Shown here in pieces: positions 44,451 through 55,525 of a stretch of 64,000 bases of DNA. The stretch lies in contig NZ_CP086610.1 in assembly GCF_020883495.1 (NCBI RefSeq), positions 1,717,501 to 1,781,500 of the forward strand. Reading direction: 5' to 3'. A program made the position numbers and the translations under genes. The notes beneath the pieces were generated by a model. It ran no database searches and had not been told where the DNA came from. It saw nothing but the letters and a program-made list of their open reading frames with translations. Every line of letters begins with the position of its first letter. The stretch's first letter is position 1. The stretch is from Shinella zoogloeoides. Its GTDB lineage: Bacteria > Pseudomonadota > Alphaproteobacteria > Rhizobiales > Rhizobiaceae.

Positions 44451-45086
44451 ATGGCCGACGAACTGGTATTCTACAGCAACCCCATGTCGCGCCGCCGCAT
44501 CGCCCGCTGGATGCTGGAGGAGGTCGGCGCGCCCTACCGCGTCGAATGGCTGACCTTCGAGGGCTCGATCAAGTCGCCCGACTATCTGGCGGTTAACCCG
44601 ATGGGCAAGGTGCCCGCCATCCGCCACGACAGGACGGTCATCACCGAAGCCGCCGCGATCTGCGCCTACATGGCGGACGCCTTCCCCGAGGCCGGCCTTG
44701 CGCCGCCGACGAACCAGCGCGGGGACTATTACCGCTGGCTCTTCTTCGCGGCCGGACCGCTGGAAATGGCCGTTTCCGTCAAGGCTTTCGGGCTGGAAGT
44801 GCCCAAGGAGCGCGAGCGCAGTATCGGCAGCGGCAGCTACGAATCGGTGATGGACACCCTCTCCTACGCCGTCACGCGCCATCCCTACATCACGGGCGAC
44901 CGCTTCACGGCCACCGACGTCTATGTCGGCTCGCATATCAGTTGGGGCCTTCAGTTCGGCACGCTGGAAGCCCGGCCGGAATTCACGGCCTATTGGGACC
45001 GCCTGAAGGACCGCCCCGCCTATCTCAAGGCCAAGGCGCTCGACGATGAGGAAATGCATCGCCAGCTTGCCGCAGCAAAGGGCTGA
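44451..45086 (+). CDS. Glutathione S-transferase family protein
   Basis: A 211-residue cytosolic-type GST. The thioredoxin-like N-terminal domain (about 1-80) has ELVFYSNPMSRRRIARWMLEEVGAPY, VNPMGKVPAIRHD with the cis-Pro, and the glutathione-binding I-T-E-A-A-A-I motif. The C-terminal helical domain has RFTATDVYVGSHISW with the N-capping motif. SNPMSR at the active site suggests a Ser-type enzyme. The substrate is unknown. AGGAGA lies upstream of the ATG. It is a single-gene unit after the icd terminator. Confidence 0.92.
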   Translation: MADELVFYSNPMSRRRIARWMLEEVGAPYRVEWLTFEGSIKSPDYLAVNPMGKVPAIRHDRTVITEAAAICAYMADAFPEAGLAPPTNQRGDYYRWLFFAAGPLEMAVSVKAFGLEVPKERERSIGSGSYESVMDTLSYAVTRHPYITGDRFTATDVYVGSHISWGLQFGTLEARPEFTAYWDRLKDRPAYLKAKALDDEEMHRQLAAAKG

Positions 45087-45124
45087 GCGGCGTATCGGCT
45101 GCCTCCGCGAGCAGAGATGAATAT

Positions 45125-45148
45125 CAGGGCGGGCTTTCACCCGCCCTG
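45125..45148. terminator. Hairpin between the GST and AraC-GyrI genes
   Basis: CAGGGCGGG, loop CTTTCA, CCCGCCCTG: a perfect 9-bp stem between convergent genes, without a T-run. Confidence 0.55.
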
Positions 45149-45153
45149 TCGGA

Positions 45154-46023
45154 TCACGCAGCCGCCGCCACCGATTGAAGCGGCAGGCAAATCTCCGTCA
45201 AAAGCTCGTTCGGCGGCACGTCGCGCGGATTGTTGAGATAGGCCTCGAACATCACCTCGTCGCGGATCGAGCGGCCGGACGCCGGCAGCCATGTGCCGTA
45301 GAGCCAGCGATAGGCCGCGCCCATATTCGCATAAGGCCCCTTGTGGCGCAGCACCGCATAATCGCCGCCGGCCAGCGTGCGGGATACCAGCGGTGCCTCC
45401 GCCGGAATGTCCGCCCCGGCCGTCACGCAGGCGAAGGAGCGCAGCTTTTCCTCTGCGACGAGTTCGGGATCGTCGAGGAAAAGGCCGATCATCCGCATGT
45501 CCGGCTGGAAGATGTTACGCGAGAAGAGCGCACCGTAAAGCGCCTCGAAGGCCTTGCCGATGCCCATATAGGAACCGGAATGGGGAATGCAGAGCAGCCT
45601 CTGCTCGGGAAGGGTGGTGACGGCGACGTCGAACATGCGGGAGGTCTCCTTGTCGTTTTCAGGGGCGTAGGCGCGATGGGATCCCTCCCTCCGGTAACGC
45701 GCCGGCGGCATGCCATAGGCAGCCGCGAAAACGCGCGTGAAGGATTGCAGGTTGGGATAGCCCCAGCGCGCGGCGATGTCCCGCACGGAGCTTTCGCTGC
45801 GCACCAGATCGCCGGCCGCACGATGCAGGCGCAGGCGGCGAACGGTCGTCGCCAGCGTCTCGTTGTGTACGGCGCGATAGACCCGGTGCCAGTGATGGGC
45901 GGAAAGGCAGGCGATCTCCGACAGCCGGTCAAGGTCCATGTCCTCGTCCAGATGCTCGTAGATATAGGCCGAAACGCGCAGCAGGCGTTTCTCGTAAGCT
46001 GCCCAGATCTCGTTCTCGCTCAT
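45154..46023 (-). CDS. AraC-family regulator with GyrI-like effector domain
   Basis: A 289-residue regulator. The N-terminal part (about 8-112) is an AraC double helix-turn-helix (DLDRLSEIACLSAHHWHRVYRAVHNETL, then SVRDIAARWGYPNLQSFTRVFAAAYGMPPARYRR). The C-terminal part (about 130-285) is a GyrI/Bac_rhamnosid-like ligand-binding fold (PHSGSYMGIGKAFEALYGA, YAVLRHKGPYANMGAAYRWLYGTWLP), as in Rob and BmrR-type drug sensors. It probably senses a small hydrophobic compound. Its target is not evident; the SulP gene is divergent across 180 bp. Start MSENEIW has GGGAG upstream. Confidence 0.9.
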   Translation of the reverse strand: MSENEIWAAYEKRLLRVSAYIYEHLDEDMDLDRLSEIACLSAHHWHRVYRAVHNETLATTVRRLRLHRAAGDLVRSESSVRDIAARWGYPNLQSFTRVFAAAYGMPPARYRREGSHRAYAPENDKETSRMFDVAVTTLPEQRLLCIPHSGSYMGIGKAFEALYGALFSRNIFQPDMRMIGLFLDDPELVAEEKLRSFACVTAGADIPAEAPLVSRTLAGGDYAVLRHKGPYANMGAAYRWLYGTWLPASGRSIRDEVMFEAYLNNPRDVPPNELLTEICLPLQSVAAAA

Positions 46024-46203
46024 GCCGTTTCTCTCCCGTCGGAACGCATTCAACCAAGCACGGCGCGATTTCACAAATCCTGCGCTTCTGCTTTGCCCTG
46101 CATTTTTCGCAAGGCTTTGCGCTCCGTCATTGCAAAAGCGGGCGACTCGGCGTGAAATCCCCTCGCCGGCCCTTTCCCAACCCACCGGCCCTCCGAGGCT
46201 CCC

Positions 46204-47883
46204 ATGACGGATACATTGATGCCGAAGCTCGCCAGCGTCTTCGCGGAGGGCTACGGGCCGGCGCGCCTGCGGGCCGATGCGCTTTCGGGGCTGACGGTGG
46301 CCATCGTCGCGCTGCCGCTGTCCATGGCCATCGCAATAGCCTCGGGCGTCACGCCGGATCGGGGCCTCTATACCGCCATCGTCGGCGGTTTCCTCGTTTC
46401 CGCGCTCGGCGGCAGCCGCTTCCAGGTGGGCGGGCCGGCCGGAGCCTTCATCGTGCTGGTCTCGGCGACCGCCGCCCGCCACGGCGTCGAAGGCCTGCTG
46501 CTCGCCACGTTCCTTTCGGGCATCATGCTGGCGATAGCCGGCTATCTAAGGCTCGGTAAATATATCAAGTTCATCCCCTATCCGGTCACGGTCGGCTTCA
46601 CCGCCGGCATCGCAGTGATCATCTTCGCCAGCCAGATCGGCGAACTCTTCGGCCTAAAACTCGACGGCCGCGAGCCGGGGCCGATCCTTGAAAAGCTTAC
46701 CGCGCTCTGGGCGGCAAGGCCCACCTTCAATCCCGCCGCCTTCGGCGTCGCGGCGCTCACCGTCGCGGTCATCCTGCTCCTGCGACGCCTGCGCCCCTCA
46801 TGGCCGCACCTCCTGATCGCCGTCACGGTCGCCTCCGTCGCCACCGCGCTCCTCTCGCTGCCGGCCGAGACGATCGGCACGCGCTTCGGCGGCATTCCGC
46901 GCAGCCTGCCGGTGCCGGCGCTACCGTCCTTCTCGCCGGATCTCGTCATCGCCGTGCTGCCCGACGCGGTGGCCTTCGCCCTGCTCGGGGCCATCGAATC
47001 GTTGTTGTCGGCGGTCGTGGCGGACGGTATGACCGGCCGGCGACATCGCTCCAGCATGGAGCTGATCGCGCAGGGTTTTGCCAATGTCGGCTCGGCGCTC
47101 TTCGGCGGCATCTGCGTGACCGGCACCATCGCCCGCACCGCGACGAATGTCCGCTCGGGCGCCACCAGCCCGGTCTCCGGCATGCTGCATGCCGCCTTCC
47201 TGCTTCTCTTCATGCTCGTCGCCGCGCCGCTCGCCAGCTATATCCCGCTCGCGGCCCTTGCCGGCGTGCTCGCGGTCGTCGCCTTCAACATGGTGGAGCG
47301 CCCGGCCATCGCCGCCCTCTTGCGCGCCTCGCGGGGCGATGCCGCCGTGCTTGCCGTCACCTTCCTGCTCGTCGTCTTCCGCGATCTGACGGAAGGCATC
47401 GTCGTCGGCTTCCTGCTCGGGGCCGTGCTCTTCATCGACCGCATGGGCAAGGCCGTGAACATTCGCGAGGAAAGCGTGCCCCGCCTCGTGCGCGCCATCG
47501 AGGAAGCCGGCGAGGACGGGAGCGCGCCGGAACGGCCGGTGGTGGCGGACGATCCCGATACGGTGATCTACCGCATCAGCGGCGTGTTCTTCTTCGGCGC
47601 GGCGGCCAGCGTCGGCTCGATACTCGACCGCATCGCCGACCAGCGGCGCAACTTCGTGCTCGACTGCACCGATGTGCCGCTGCTCGATTCCACGGCCGCG
47701 AGCGTCATCGAGGGGCTGGTGCGCAAGGCGGAACGCGCAGGCGTGCGCGTCTTCATCGCGGGGCTGAAACCCGAACTGCGCAAGCTGCTGGAAGCCCATG
47801 ACCTGCATGCGCCGCGGCTGACCTTCAGCCCCGGCGTCGAGGCCGCCATGGCGGAAATTGCGGCAGCACGGCCAGATCGTTAG
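46204..47883 (+). CDS. SulP-family anion transporter
   Basis: A 559-residue inner-membrane transporter. The membrane domain (about 30-420) has 10 to 12 helices with ALPLSMAIAIASGVTPDRGLYTAIVGGFLVSALGGSRFQVGGPAGAF, the family signature, and GFANVGSALFGGICVTGTIARTATNVRSGATSP. A cytoplasmic STAS domain (about 440-550) has NFVLDCTDVPLLDSTAASVIEGL. SulP carriers move sulfate, bicarbonate or dicarboxylates; no carbonic anhydrase or sulfate gene is adjacent, so the ion is undecided. Its stop overlaps the convergent diguanylate cyclase stop by three bases. Confidence 0.9.
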   Translation: MTDTLMPKLASVFAEGYGPARLRADALSGLTVAIVALPLSMAIAIASGVTPDRGLYTAIVGGFLVSALGGSRFQVGGPAGAFIVLVSATAARHGVEGLLLATFLSGIMLAIAGYLRLGKYIKFIPYPVTVGFTAGIAVIIFASQIGELFGLKLDGREPGPILEKLTALWAARPTFNPAAFGVAALTVAVILLLRRLRPSWPHLLIAVTVASVATALLSLPAETIGTRFGGIPRSLPVPALPSFSPDLVIAVLPDAVAFALLGAIESLLSAVVADGMTGRRHRSSMELIAQGFANVGSALFGGICVTGTIARTATNVRSGATSPVSGMLHAAFLLLFMLVAAPLASYIPLAALAGVLAVVAFNMVERPAIAALLRASRGDAAVLAVTFLLVVFRDLTEGIVVGFLLGAVLFIDRMGKAVNIREESVPRLVRAIEEAGEDGSAPERPVVADDPDTVIYRISGVFFFGAAASVGSILDRIADQRRNFVLDCTDVPLLDSTAASVIEGLVRKAERAGVRVFIAGLKPELRKLLEAHDLHAPRLTFSPGVEAAMAEIAAARPDR

Positions 47884-49103
47884 CTGGCTATAGATATGCC
47901 CGTTGCCGGCGGGCGCATGCGTTCGGCAAGCCCGGCAAGCACACCGCCCGGCGTTGCCCGCATCACCCGGTTGCGGCCGGCTTCCTTGGCCGCATAGAGC
48001 GCGTTGTCGGCGGCCGAATGCAGGCGGTCGAAATTCGCCCCGAAGGTGGCGACATCCGCAAGGCCGATGCTGACCGAAACGCCGATCTGCCGCCCCTCAC
48101 AGGCCACCGACATGGCCGCGACCGCAGCGCGCAGCATTTCCGCAAACTCCTGCGCCCTGTCGATCTCGTGGCGCGGTGCGAAGAGCGCGAATTCCTCGCC
48201 GCCGAAGCGGCTGAACAGCATGCCCTCCTCCAGCAGGACGGAAACCTGCTCGGAAAAGCGCTTCAGCACCATGTCGCCGGCGACATGGCCATGGCTGTCG
48301 TTGATCGTCTTGAAGCGGTCGAGGTCGAAGACCATCAGCGTGCCCTGCGCCCTGCGGGAGAGGCGGGCCTGCATATCCTCGAGGAACGATCCGCGATTGG
48401 CGATGCCGGTCAGCGCATCGGTGCGCGAGGCCTGCCGGTACAGTGCCTCGCCGCGCTCCTTGATGAGCACCAGCATGGCGACGGCGGCGAGGATCGTGTG
48501 GGCGAAAAGCTCCAGCGAGAAGACAGCGAACCACGCGGAATAGGCCGTGCCATAGGCGAACGACGCCGGAAACAGCAGCGCCATGGGAATGCGCAGGGAA
48601 TAGATGATGGCGTGGCTGAGGAAGAAGACGGCGGACATGGTGCGCGTCGGCAGCGGCTCGCGGCTGCGCCCGCGCAGGATATCGATCCCCATCCAGAGGG
48701 AATAGGCGGTGATGATCACCGAGCTGACGATGATGCGGTTGTTCACATCGTCCGTGACCTGCGGCACCAGCAGATAGGCAAGGCACCAGAGGACAGGCCC
48801 GGCCAGCACGACCGAAAGATAGGCCGGCCGCCGGTCGAAGACCCGGAACCCCGCCCACATCAGGGCATAGCCGAGGGCGGCGAGCATGTTGCTGAAGCCG
48901 ACGGTCAGCATCGGCAATCCCATGGGGCGCAGCGCATAGAGAAGGGTGCAGAGGGAGCCGACCCACATGGAAAGGCACCAGTAGCCGGCCGCCGTATGCC
49001 GCCGGTCCGTCAGCCAGACCTGCAGCATGAATATCCCGACGACCATGGTCGACAGGAAGGTACAGATCATCAAGGTCGATATACTGACGAGATTTTGAAT
49101 CAA
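47880..49103 (-). CDS. Membrane-bound GGDEF diguanylate cyclase
   Basis: A 407-residue protein. Six or seven N-terminal membrane helices (about 1-190) lead to a GGDEF domain. The active site is GGEEF at 301-305, and the catalytic pattern FDLDRFKTINDSHGH is intact, so it should synthesise cyclic di-GMP. The inhibitory RxxD site is absent. The start is taken as TTG at MIQNLVSISTL with GGAG eight bases upstream. A GTG (49112) and longer frame exist, but the GGAG is directly against that GTG. The signal sensed by the helices is unknown. Confidence 0.9.
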   Translation of the reverse strand: MIQNLVSISTLMICTFLSTMVVGIFMLQVWLTDRRHTAAGYWCLSMWVGSLCTLLYALRPMGLPMLTVGFSNMLAALGYALMWAGFRVFDRRPAYLSVVLAGPVLWCLAYLLVPQVTDDVNNRIIVSSVIITAYSLWMGIDILRGRSREPLPTRTMSAVFFLSHAIIYSLRIPMALLFPASFAYGTAYSAWFAVFSLELFAHTILAAVAMLVLIKERGEALYRQASRTDALTGIANRGSFLEDMQARLSRRAQGTLMVFDLDRFKTINDSHGHVAGDMVLKRFSEQVSVLLEEGMLFSRFGGEEFALFAPRHEIDRAQEFAEMLRAAVAAMSVACEGRQIGVSVSIGLADVATFGANFDRLHSAADNALYAAKEAGRNRVMRATPGGVLAGLAERMRPPATGISIAS

Positions 49104-49211
49104 GGCATGCACTCCAAGCGTGCAGAGCCTAAAGGCAAATCTTGAAGACTTCGCAAACGCGAACGGCGGACCGAAGCCCGCCGTCACAACCTTGATTTTT
49201 CAAAAGAAACG

Positions 49212-51872
49212 TCAGCCGGCGATGGCCGCGGCGACCGCCTCGATCGCATCGGTCGCCTTGCCGCCATCCGGGCCGCCGGCCTGCGCCATGTCGGGACGCC
49301 CGCCGCCGCCCTTGCCGCCGAGCGCCTCGGAGGCGCGGCGCACGAGATCGACGGCGCTGAACCGGCCGGTGAGGTCGTCCGTGACGGCAACCACCGCGCT
49401 CGCCTTGCCATCCGCCGAGACGCCGACAAAGGTGACGACGCCGGAACCGAGGCTCTTCTTGCCCTCGTCAGCAAGGCTCTTCAGGTCCTTCGGCTCGACG
49501 CCGGTGACGGCCTTGCCGAGATACTTGACGCCGGCGACTTCGCGCACGCCGTCATCGCCGCCGGCCGAGCCGCCCGATAGCGCCAGCTTCTTCTTGGCTT
49601 CGGTCAGTTCGCGCTCCAGCTTGCGGCGCTCGTCCACCAGCGCCTCGACGCGGGCCAGAACCTCGCTTGGCTGGGCCTTCAGCGTGGTGGCGAGCGTCTT
49701 CACGCGCTCGTCCTGCTCGGCGAGATAGGCACGGGCCGCCTCGCCCGTCAACGCTTCGAGACGGCGGACGCCGGAACCGACGGCGCTGTCGGAAAGAATG
49801 CGCACCAGGCCGATCTCACCCGTCGCGGAGACATGCGTGCCGCCGCACAGCTCGACCGAATAGGGCCGGCTCGCCTTGGCGCCGCGAACGCCGGTGCCCA
49901 TGGAGACGACGCGCACTTCATCGCCGTATTTCTCGCCGAACAGCGCCATGGCGCCCTCGGCAATGGCATCGTCCACCGTCATCAGGCGGGTGGTGACCGG
50001 CGAATTCTGCACGATGATCTCGTTCGCCATGTCCTCGACGACGCGCAATTCCTCGGCCGTCATGGGCTTGGGATGCGAAACGTCGAAGCGCAGGCGTTCC
50101 GGCGCGACGAGCGAACCCTTCTGGGCGACATGGGTGCCGAGCACTTCGCGCAGCGCCTCATGCAGCAGATGGGTCGCCGAATGGTTGGCGCGAAGGCGCG
50201 AGCGGCGGGCGTGATCGACCGTCAGCGCCACGGCGTCGCCGACCTTCAGTGTGCCTTCGGTCACGGTCGCGACATGCACGAAGAGGCCTTCGCCCTTCTT
50301 CTGCGTGTCCGAGACGGCAATCTTGGCGTTGTCGGCGGCGATCGTGCCGGTATCGCCCATCTGGCCGCCGGATTCGCCATAGAACGGCGTCTGGCTGATG
50401 ACGAGCTGCACCTGTTCGCCGGCCGCGGCGGTCTCGACCGCCTTGCCGTCGCGCACGATGGCCTGCACCACGCCCTCGGCCGCTTCCGTGTCATATCCCA
50501 GGAACTCGGTGGCGCCGTGCTTTTCCTTCAACTCGAACCACACGGCTTCCGTCGCCTTGTCGCCGGAGCCGGACCAGTTGGCGCGTGCTTCCGCCTTCTG
50601 GCGCTGCATCGCATCGTTGAAGCCGGAAAGATCGACGTTGATTTCACGGGCGCGCAGCGCGTCCTGCGTCAAGTCGAGCGGGAAACCATAGGTGTCGTAC
50701 AGCTTGAAGGCCGTCTCGCCATCCAGCATGTCGCCCTTCTTGAGCGTTCCGGTCGCATCCGAAAGCAGCGAGAGGCCGCGCTCCAGCGTCTTGCGGAAAC
50801 GGGTTTCCTCAAGCTTCAGCGTTTCGGAAATCAGCGCTTCGGCCCGCACGAGCTCGGGATAGGCGCGGCCCATCTCGCCGACGAGCGCGGGCAGCAGCGA
50901 CCACATCAGCGGCTCGCGCGCGCCGAGAAGCTGCATGTGGCGCATGGCGCGGCGCATGATGCGGCGCAGAACATAACCGCGGCCTTCGTTGGACGGCAGA
51001 ACGCCGTCGGCGATCAGGAAGGCGGAGGAGCGCAGATGATCCGCGATCACGCGGCAGCTCGCCATCGCCTCGCCGTCGGCCTTCTTGCCGACCGTCTCCT
51101 GGACGGCGGCGATCAGGGTGCGGAAAAGGTCGGTCTCGAAGACGCTCTGCACGCCCTGGAGGATGCAGGCCATGCGCTCGAGGCCCATGCCCGTATCGAT
51201 GGACGGGCGCGGCAGGGCGCTGCGCTCGCCGGGCGCGGTCTGCTCGAACTGCATGAAGACGAGGTTCCAGAATTCGAGGAACCGGTCGCCATCTTCTTCC
51301 GGCGAACCCGGAGGGCCGCCCCAGACATGTTCGCCCTGGTCGATGAAGATTTCCGAACAGGGACCACAGGGGCCGGTATCGCCCATCTGCCAGAAGTTGT
51401 CGGAGGTCGGGATGCGGATGATCCGGTCGTCGGAAAAGCCGGCGATCTTCTTCCACAGCAGCGCCGCCTCTTCGTCTTCCGCATAAACGGTGACGAGCAG
51501 GCGGTTCTTCGGCAGGTCGAAGCCCTTCGTCACCAGCGTCCAGGCAAGCTCGATCGCGCGCTCCTTGAAATAGTCGCCGAAGGAGAAGTTGCCGAGCATT
51601 TCGAAGAAGGTCAGATGCCGCGCCGTGTAGCCGACATTGTCGAGGTCGTTATGCTTGCCGCCGGCGCGCACGACCTTCTGGGCCGTGGTCGCGGTGGAAT
51701 AGGGACGCGTCTCGAGGCCGGTGAAGACGTTCTTGAACTGCACCATGCCGGCATTGGTGAACATCAGCGTCGGGTCGTTGCGCGGCACGAGCGGGCTGGA
51801 GGACACGACCTCGTGGCCCTCTTTGCGGAAATAGTCGAGGAAAGTCGACCGGATCTCATTCACGCCGCTCAT
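49212..51872 (-). CDS. alaS: Alanyl-tRNA synthetase
   Basis: Class II synthetase of 886 residues charging tRNA-Ala. The N-terminal catalytic domain begins [21 protein letters not shown] and has [19 protein letters not shown]. The editing domain shows the zinc ligands H564-x3-H568 ([10 protein letters not shown]) and C676-G-G-T-H680, which clear mis-charged Ser or Gly. A C-terminal coiled coil and C-Ala domain ([12 protein letters not shown] to the Gly-rich end) complete the protein. The start at MSGVNE is chosen with AAGGA upstream. It is transcribed in the same direction as recA with 331 bp between them. Confidence 0.97.
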   Translation of the reverse strand: MSGVNEIRSTFLDYFRKEGHEVVSSSPLVPRNDPTLMFTNAGMVQFKNVFTGLETRPYSTATTAQKVVRAGGKHNDLDNVGYTARHLTFFEMLGNFSFGDYFKERAIELAWTLVTKGFDLPKNRLLVTVYAEDEEAALLWKKIAGFSDDRIIRIPTSDNFWQMGDTGPCGPCSEIFIDQGEHVWGGPPGSPEEDGDRFLEFWNLVFMQFEQTAPGERSALPRPSIDTGMGLERMACILQGVQSVFETDLFRTLIAAVQETVGKKADGEAMASCRVIADHLRSSAFLIADGVLPSNEGRGYVLRRIMRRAMRHMQLLGAREPLMWSLLPALVGEMGRAYPELVRAEALISETLKLEETRFRKTLERGLSLLSDATGTLKKGDMLDGETAFKLYDTYGFPLDLTQDALRAREINVDLSGFNDAMQRQKAEARANWSGSGDKATEAVWFELKEKHGATEFLGYDTEAAEGVVQAIVRDGKAVETAAAGEQVQLVISQTPFYGESGGQMGDTGTIAADNAKIAVSDTQKKGEGLFVHVATVTEGTLKVGDAVALTVDHARRSRLRANHSATHLLHEALREVLGTHVAQKGSLVAPERLRFDVSHPKPMTAEELRVVEDMANEIIVQNSPVTTRLMTVDDAIAEGAMALFGEKYGDEVRVVSMGTGVRGAKASRPYSVELCGGTHVSATGEIGLVRILSDSAVGSGVRRLEALTGEAARAYLAEQDERVKTLATTLKAQPSEVLARVEALVDERRKLERELTEAKKKLALSGGSAGGDDGVREVAGVKYLGKAVTGVEPKDLKSLADEGKKSLGSGVVTFVGVSADGKASAVVAVTDDLTGRFSAVDLVRRASEALGGKGGGGRPDMAQAGGPDGGKATDAIEAVAAAIAG

Positions 51873-52203
51873 ATCGCGTCCTTCATCCTGGCGCAGCCTG
51901 CAAAGGAGGCCGCGCATCATCCACCAATGTCACCTTCGGCAGAGGCGAAGCCGCCCCGCCGGCCGGAGTGCCCGCCCGGAGGCCATCACGCCATCCACCC
52001 GCGAATTCCGTCGAATTTGCACGCGCCCGCCGCCTGTCTTGCGAAAAGGGCGAAAACCTTGGGCGCGCGCGAGAACTCAAGGCTTTTATCGCCCGCCTCG
52101 GCACCTGTCCAGACACCAAAAAACCGGCCTTTCGCGAAGAAGAGGCCGGTTTTCGGATTTCATCCTTTCGCCCCTGCGGCAAGCGCAAAGGCGTCGGGGG
52201 CGA
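51873..52203. other. Intergenic region between recA and alaS (331 bp)
   Basis: Contains the recA terminator near its right end and presumably the alaS promoter. GCGCGCGAG and AAGG-rich stretches are visible, but no T-box, riboswitch or small gene that I can support. No open frame with a credible ribosome-binding site is seen. Confidence 0.4.
52117..52155 (-). terminator. Terminator after recA
   Basis: On the minus strand AAACCGGCCT, a 12-base loop and AGGCCGGTTT are followed by TTTGG. A 10-bp stem about 50 bp after the recA stop. Confidence 0.85.
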
Positions 52204-53289
<1,086 letters not shown>

Positions 53290-53345
53290 TTGGTCCACCT
53301 TTAGGTTATTGAAGCAAGACAGGCAACGAAGCCGCCGTTGAAAGC

Positions 53346-53374
53346 TATGTACACATTTTGTTCTCATTTTGCAA
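53346..53374 (-). promoter_or_regulatory. recA promoter
   Basis: On the minus strand TTGCAA (-35, 53369-53374) and TACATA (-10, 53346-53351) are exactly 17 bp apart, with a leader of about 50 nt to the start codon. Confidence 0.62.
53349..53363. promoter_or_regulatory. SOS (LexA) box of recA
   Basis: GTAC-N7-GTTC (plus strand), one base from the alphaproteobacterial LexA consensus GTTC-N7-GTTC. It overlaps the spacer and -10 of the recA promoter, so bound LexA would block RNA polymerase. Confidence 0.58.
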
Positions 53375-53521
53375 GGCGCATTCATCCATTTGAATGATCT
53401 TGTGAATCGAGGGAGTGTTCTATTTTCGTTTCAGGTGGATAAACGCCGGACAGAAACAGGAGAAAGCCCGCCTGCGGGCAAGGCCGTGAGGGCCGAATCG
53501 GCAGGCGGAGCGCGAAAGAAG

Positions 53522-54472
53522 ATGATGACGGGCAAGACGATACTGGTGATGGGCGGCGCCCATGTGGACAGGCGCGGACGGATCGCCGGCGAGACCGCGC
53601 CGGGGGCGAGCAACCCGGGCGCCTGGTTCGTGGAAGCGGGCGGCGGCGCCTTCAATGCGGCGCGCAACCTCGCCCGGCTCGGCCATCGGGTACGGCTCGT
53701 TTCGCCGCGCGGCGGGGATGCGGACGGCGATATCGTCGCAGCCGCCGCCGAGGCGGCGGGCGTCGAGGACACGCCGTTCACCTTCCTCGACCGGGCAACG
53801 CCGAGCTACACGGCGATCATCGAGCGGGACGGCAATCTCGTCATCGCGCTTGCCGACATGGAGCTTTACCGGCTGTTCTCCCCGCGCCGCCTGCAGCAGC
53901 GGGCGATGCGTGAGGCGATGCAGGCCGCCGGCCTCATCCTCACCGACGCCAACCTGCCGGCCGAGACGCTTGCCGCCATGACCGGCGCGGCCCGGACGGC
54001 GGGCGTACCGATTGCCGGCATCGCGATTTCGCCGGCCAAGGTCGTGCGGTTCCGGGAGAGCCTTTCCGCCCTCGCCTTCCTGTTCATGAACGAGGCGGAA
54101 GCGCGCACGCTGACGGGAGAAGCGCCGGACAATCCCGCCGACTGGCCGAAGGCGCTGCGCGCCATCGGCCTTGGCGCGGGCGTCGTGACGCGCGGCGGCC
54201 GGGGCGTGATCGCCTTCGACGAAAGGGACGCGGCGCTGGTTGTCCCACCGGATATTCCGGCGCTCGGCGACGTCACCGGCGCGGGCGATTCGCTCGCCTC
54301 CGGCTTCCTCAGTGCGTGGACGGGCGGCAGCGCCATCGGCGAGGCGCTGCGCCATGGCGTTGCGGCGGCGGCGATCACCGTGCGCTCGCCGCTGGCCGTG
54401 GCCGAAGAAATGTCGCAGGCCGCGCTCGCGGATGCACTTTCTCTTGTGCCGGAGGCTGAAATTCTGTCATGA
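53522..54472 (+). CDS. psuK: PfkB-family sugar kinase, probable pseudouridine kinase
   Basis: A 316-residue ribokinase-fold kinase. ILVMGGAHVDRRGRIAG and GGGAFNAARNLARLG form the sugar-binding N-terminal part, and DVTGAGDSLASGF contains the catalytic Asp256 and the anion hole. The next gene is psuG, which cleaves pseudouridine-5'-phosphate, so the kinase is assigned as pseudouridine kinase by context; the sequence alone only shows the PfkB family. ATG at 53522 (or 53525) has GAAAGAAG upstream. It is divergent from recA with 232 bp between the starts. Confidence 0.82.
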   Translation: MMTGKTILVMGGAHVDRRGRIAGETAPGASNPGAWFVEAGGGAFNAARNLARLGHRVRLVSPRGGDADGDIVAAAAEAAGVEDTPFTFLDRATPSYTAIIERDGNLVIALADMELYRLFSPRRLQQRAMREAMQAAGLILTDANLPAETLAAMTGAARTAGVPIAGIAISPAKVVRFRESLSALAFLFMNEAEARTLTGEAPDNPADWPKALRAIGLGAGVVTRGGRGVIAFDERDAALVVPPDIPALGDVTGAGDSLASGFLSAWTGGSAIGEALRHGVAAAAITVRSPLAVAEEMSQAALADALSLVPEAEILS

Positions 54473-54530
54473 GACTTTTTTGCTCAAAATCCTGAGCAAG
54501 ACTCCTCCCAGGACTCTCCAAGGAAACAGC

Positions 54531-55457
54531 ATGACCAGATCAGCCTCCCCCCTCCTGCCCATGCGCACTTCGGCCGAAGTGGCCGCCGCCAAGGAGCGCG
54601 GCGCGCCCATCGTCGCCCTCGAATCGACCATCATCACGCATGGCATGCCCTATCCGGGCAATCTCGACATGGCCCGCAGCGTCGAGCGCATCATCCGTGA
54701 ACAGGGCGCCGTGCCGGCCACCATCGCCGTCATCGACGGCGTGCTGCATATCGGCCTGGAAGATGCCGAACTCGAAGCGCTCTCCAAGACCGAAGGCGCG
54801 ATGAAGGTCTCGCGCGCCGACATCGCCTTCGCCATCGCCGAGCGCCGCACCGGGGCCACCACGGTTGCCGCCACCATGATCGGCGCGGCCCGCGCCGGCA
54901 TCAAGGTCTTCGCCACCGGCGGCATCGGCGGCGTGCATCGCGGCGCGGAAGAAAGCTTCGACATCTCCGCCGACCTCGAGGAGCTGGCGCGCACCGGCGT
55001 CATCGTCATCTGCGCGGGCGCCAAGGCGATCCTCGACATTCCGAAGACGCTGGAAGTCTTGGAAACCCGCGGCGTGCCGGTCGTCACCTATGATAGCCCG
55101 GTCTTCCCGGCCTTCTGGTCGCGCGATTCCGGCCTTGCCAGCCCGCTGACGCTGAACAGCCCGGCCGCCATCGCCAACTTCCAGAAGGTGCGCGACCAGC
55201 TCGGCATCGACGGCGGCATGCTCATTGCCAATCCCGTGCCGAAGGCCGACGAAATCCCGCGCGACGAGATGGAAATCTACATCGCCCGTGCCATCGACAA
55301 TGCCGCGCGCGACGAGATCACCGGCAAGGCCGTGACGCCCTACCTGCTCGACAACCTCTTCCACCTGACGGACGGCCGCAGCCTGAAGACAAATATCGCG
55401 CTGGTGGAAAACAATGCGCGGCTCGCGGCGGAAATCGCCGTGGCGATGATCGATTGA
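54531..55457 (+). CDS. psuG: Pseudouridine-5'-phosphate glycosidase
   Basis: Splits pseudouridine-5'-phosphate into uracil and ribose-5-phosphate, letting the cell use pseudouridine from RNA turnover. The 308-residue protein keeps the residues established for the E. coli enzyme YeiN: Glu31 in ALESTIITHG, Lys92 in GAMKVSRAD, Asp148 and the Schiff-base-type Lys165 in CAGAKAILDI. AAGGAAACAGC precedes the ATG. It forms an operon with the PfkB kinase gene (58 bp gap). Confidence 0.93.
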   Translation: MTRSASPLLPMRTSAEVAAAKERGAPIVALESTIITHGMPYPGNLDMARSVERIIREQGAVPATIAVIDGVLHIGLEDAELEALSKTEGAMKVSRADIAFAIAERRTGATTVAATMIGAARAGIKVFATGGIGGVHRGAEESFDISADLEELARTGVIVICAGAKAILDIPKTLEVLETRGVPVVTYDSPVFPAFWSRDSGLASPLTLNSPAAIANFQKVRDQLGIDGGMLIANPVPKADEIPRDEMEIYIARAIDNAARDEITGKAVTPYLLDNLFHLTDGRSLKTNIALVENNARLAAEIAVAMID

Positions 55458-55465
55458 ATGAAAAG

Positions 55466-55494
55466 GGCGGCCGGTCTCGACCGGCCGCCTTTCC
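55466..55494 (+). terminator. Terminator after psuG
   Basis: GGCGGCCGGTC and GACCGGCCGCC form an 11-bp stem with a very short loop, followed by TTTCCC. Confidence 0.75.
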
Positions 55495-55525
55495 CTTGTC
55501 CTGACGCAGTTCAAGCGCAAGCCGT

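Noticed and set aside
43104..45140. A 678-codon minus-strand frame across icd and the GST gene
   Set aside because: It spans two well-identified genes and a terminator in the opposite direction.
51873..52203. T-box or riboswitch upstream of alaS
   Set aside because: No T-box sequence or conserved specifier structure is visible, and the GC-rich region lacks an anti-terminator/terminator pair in front of alaS.
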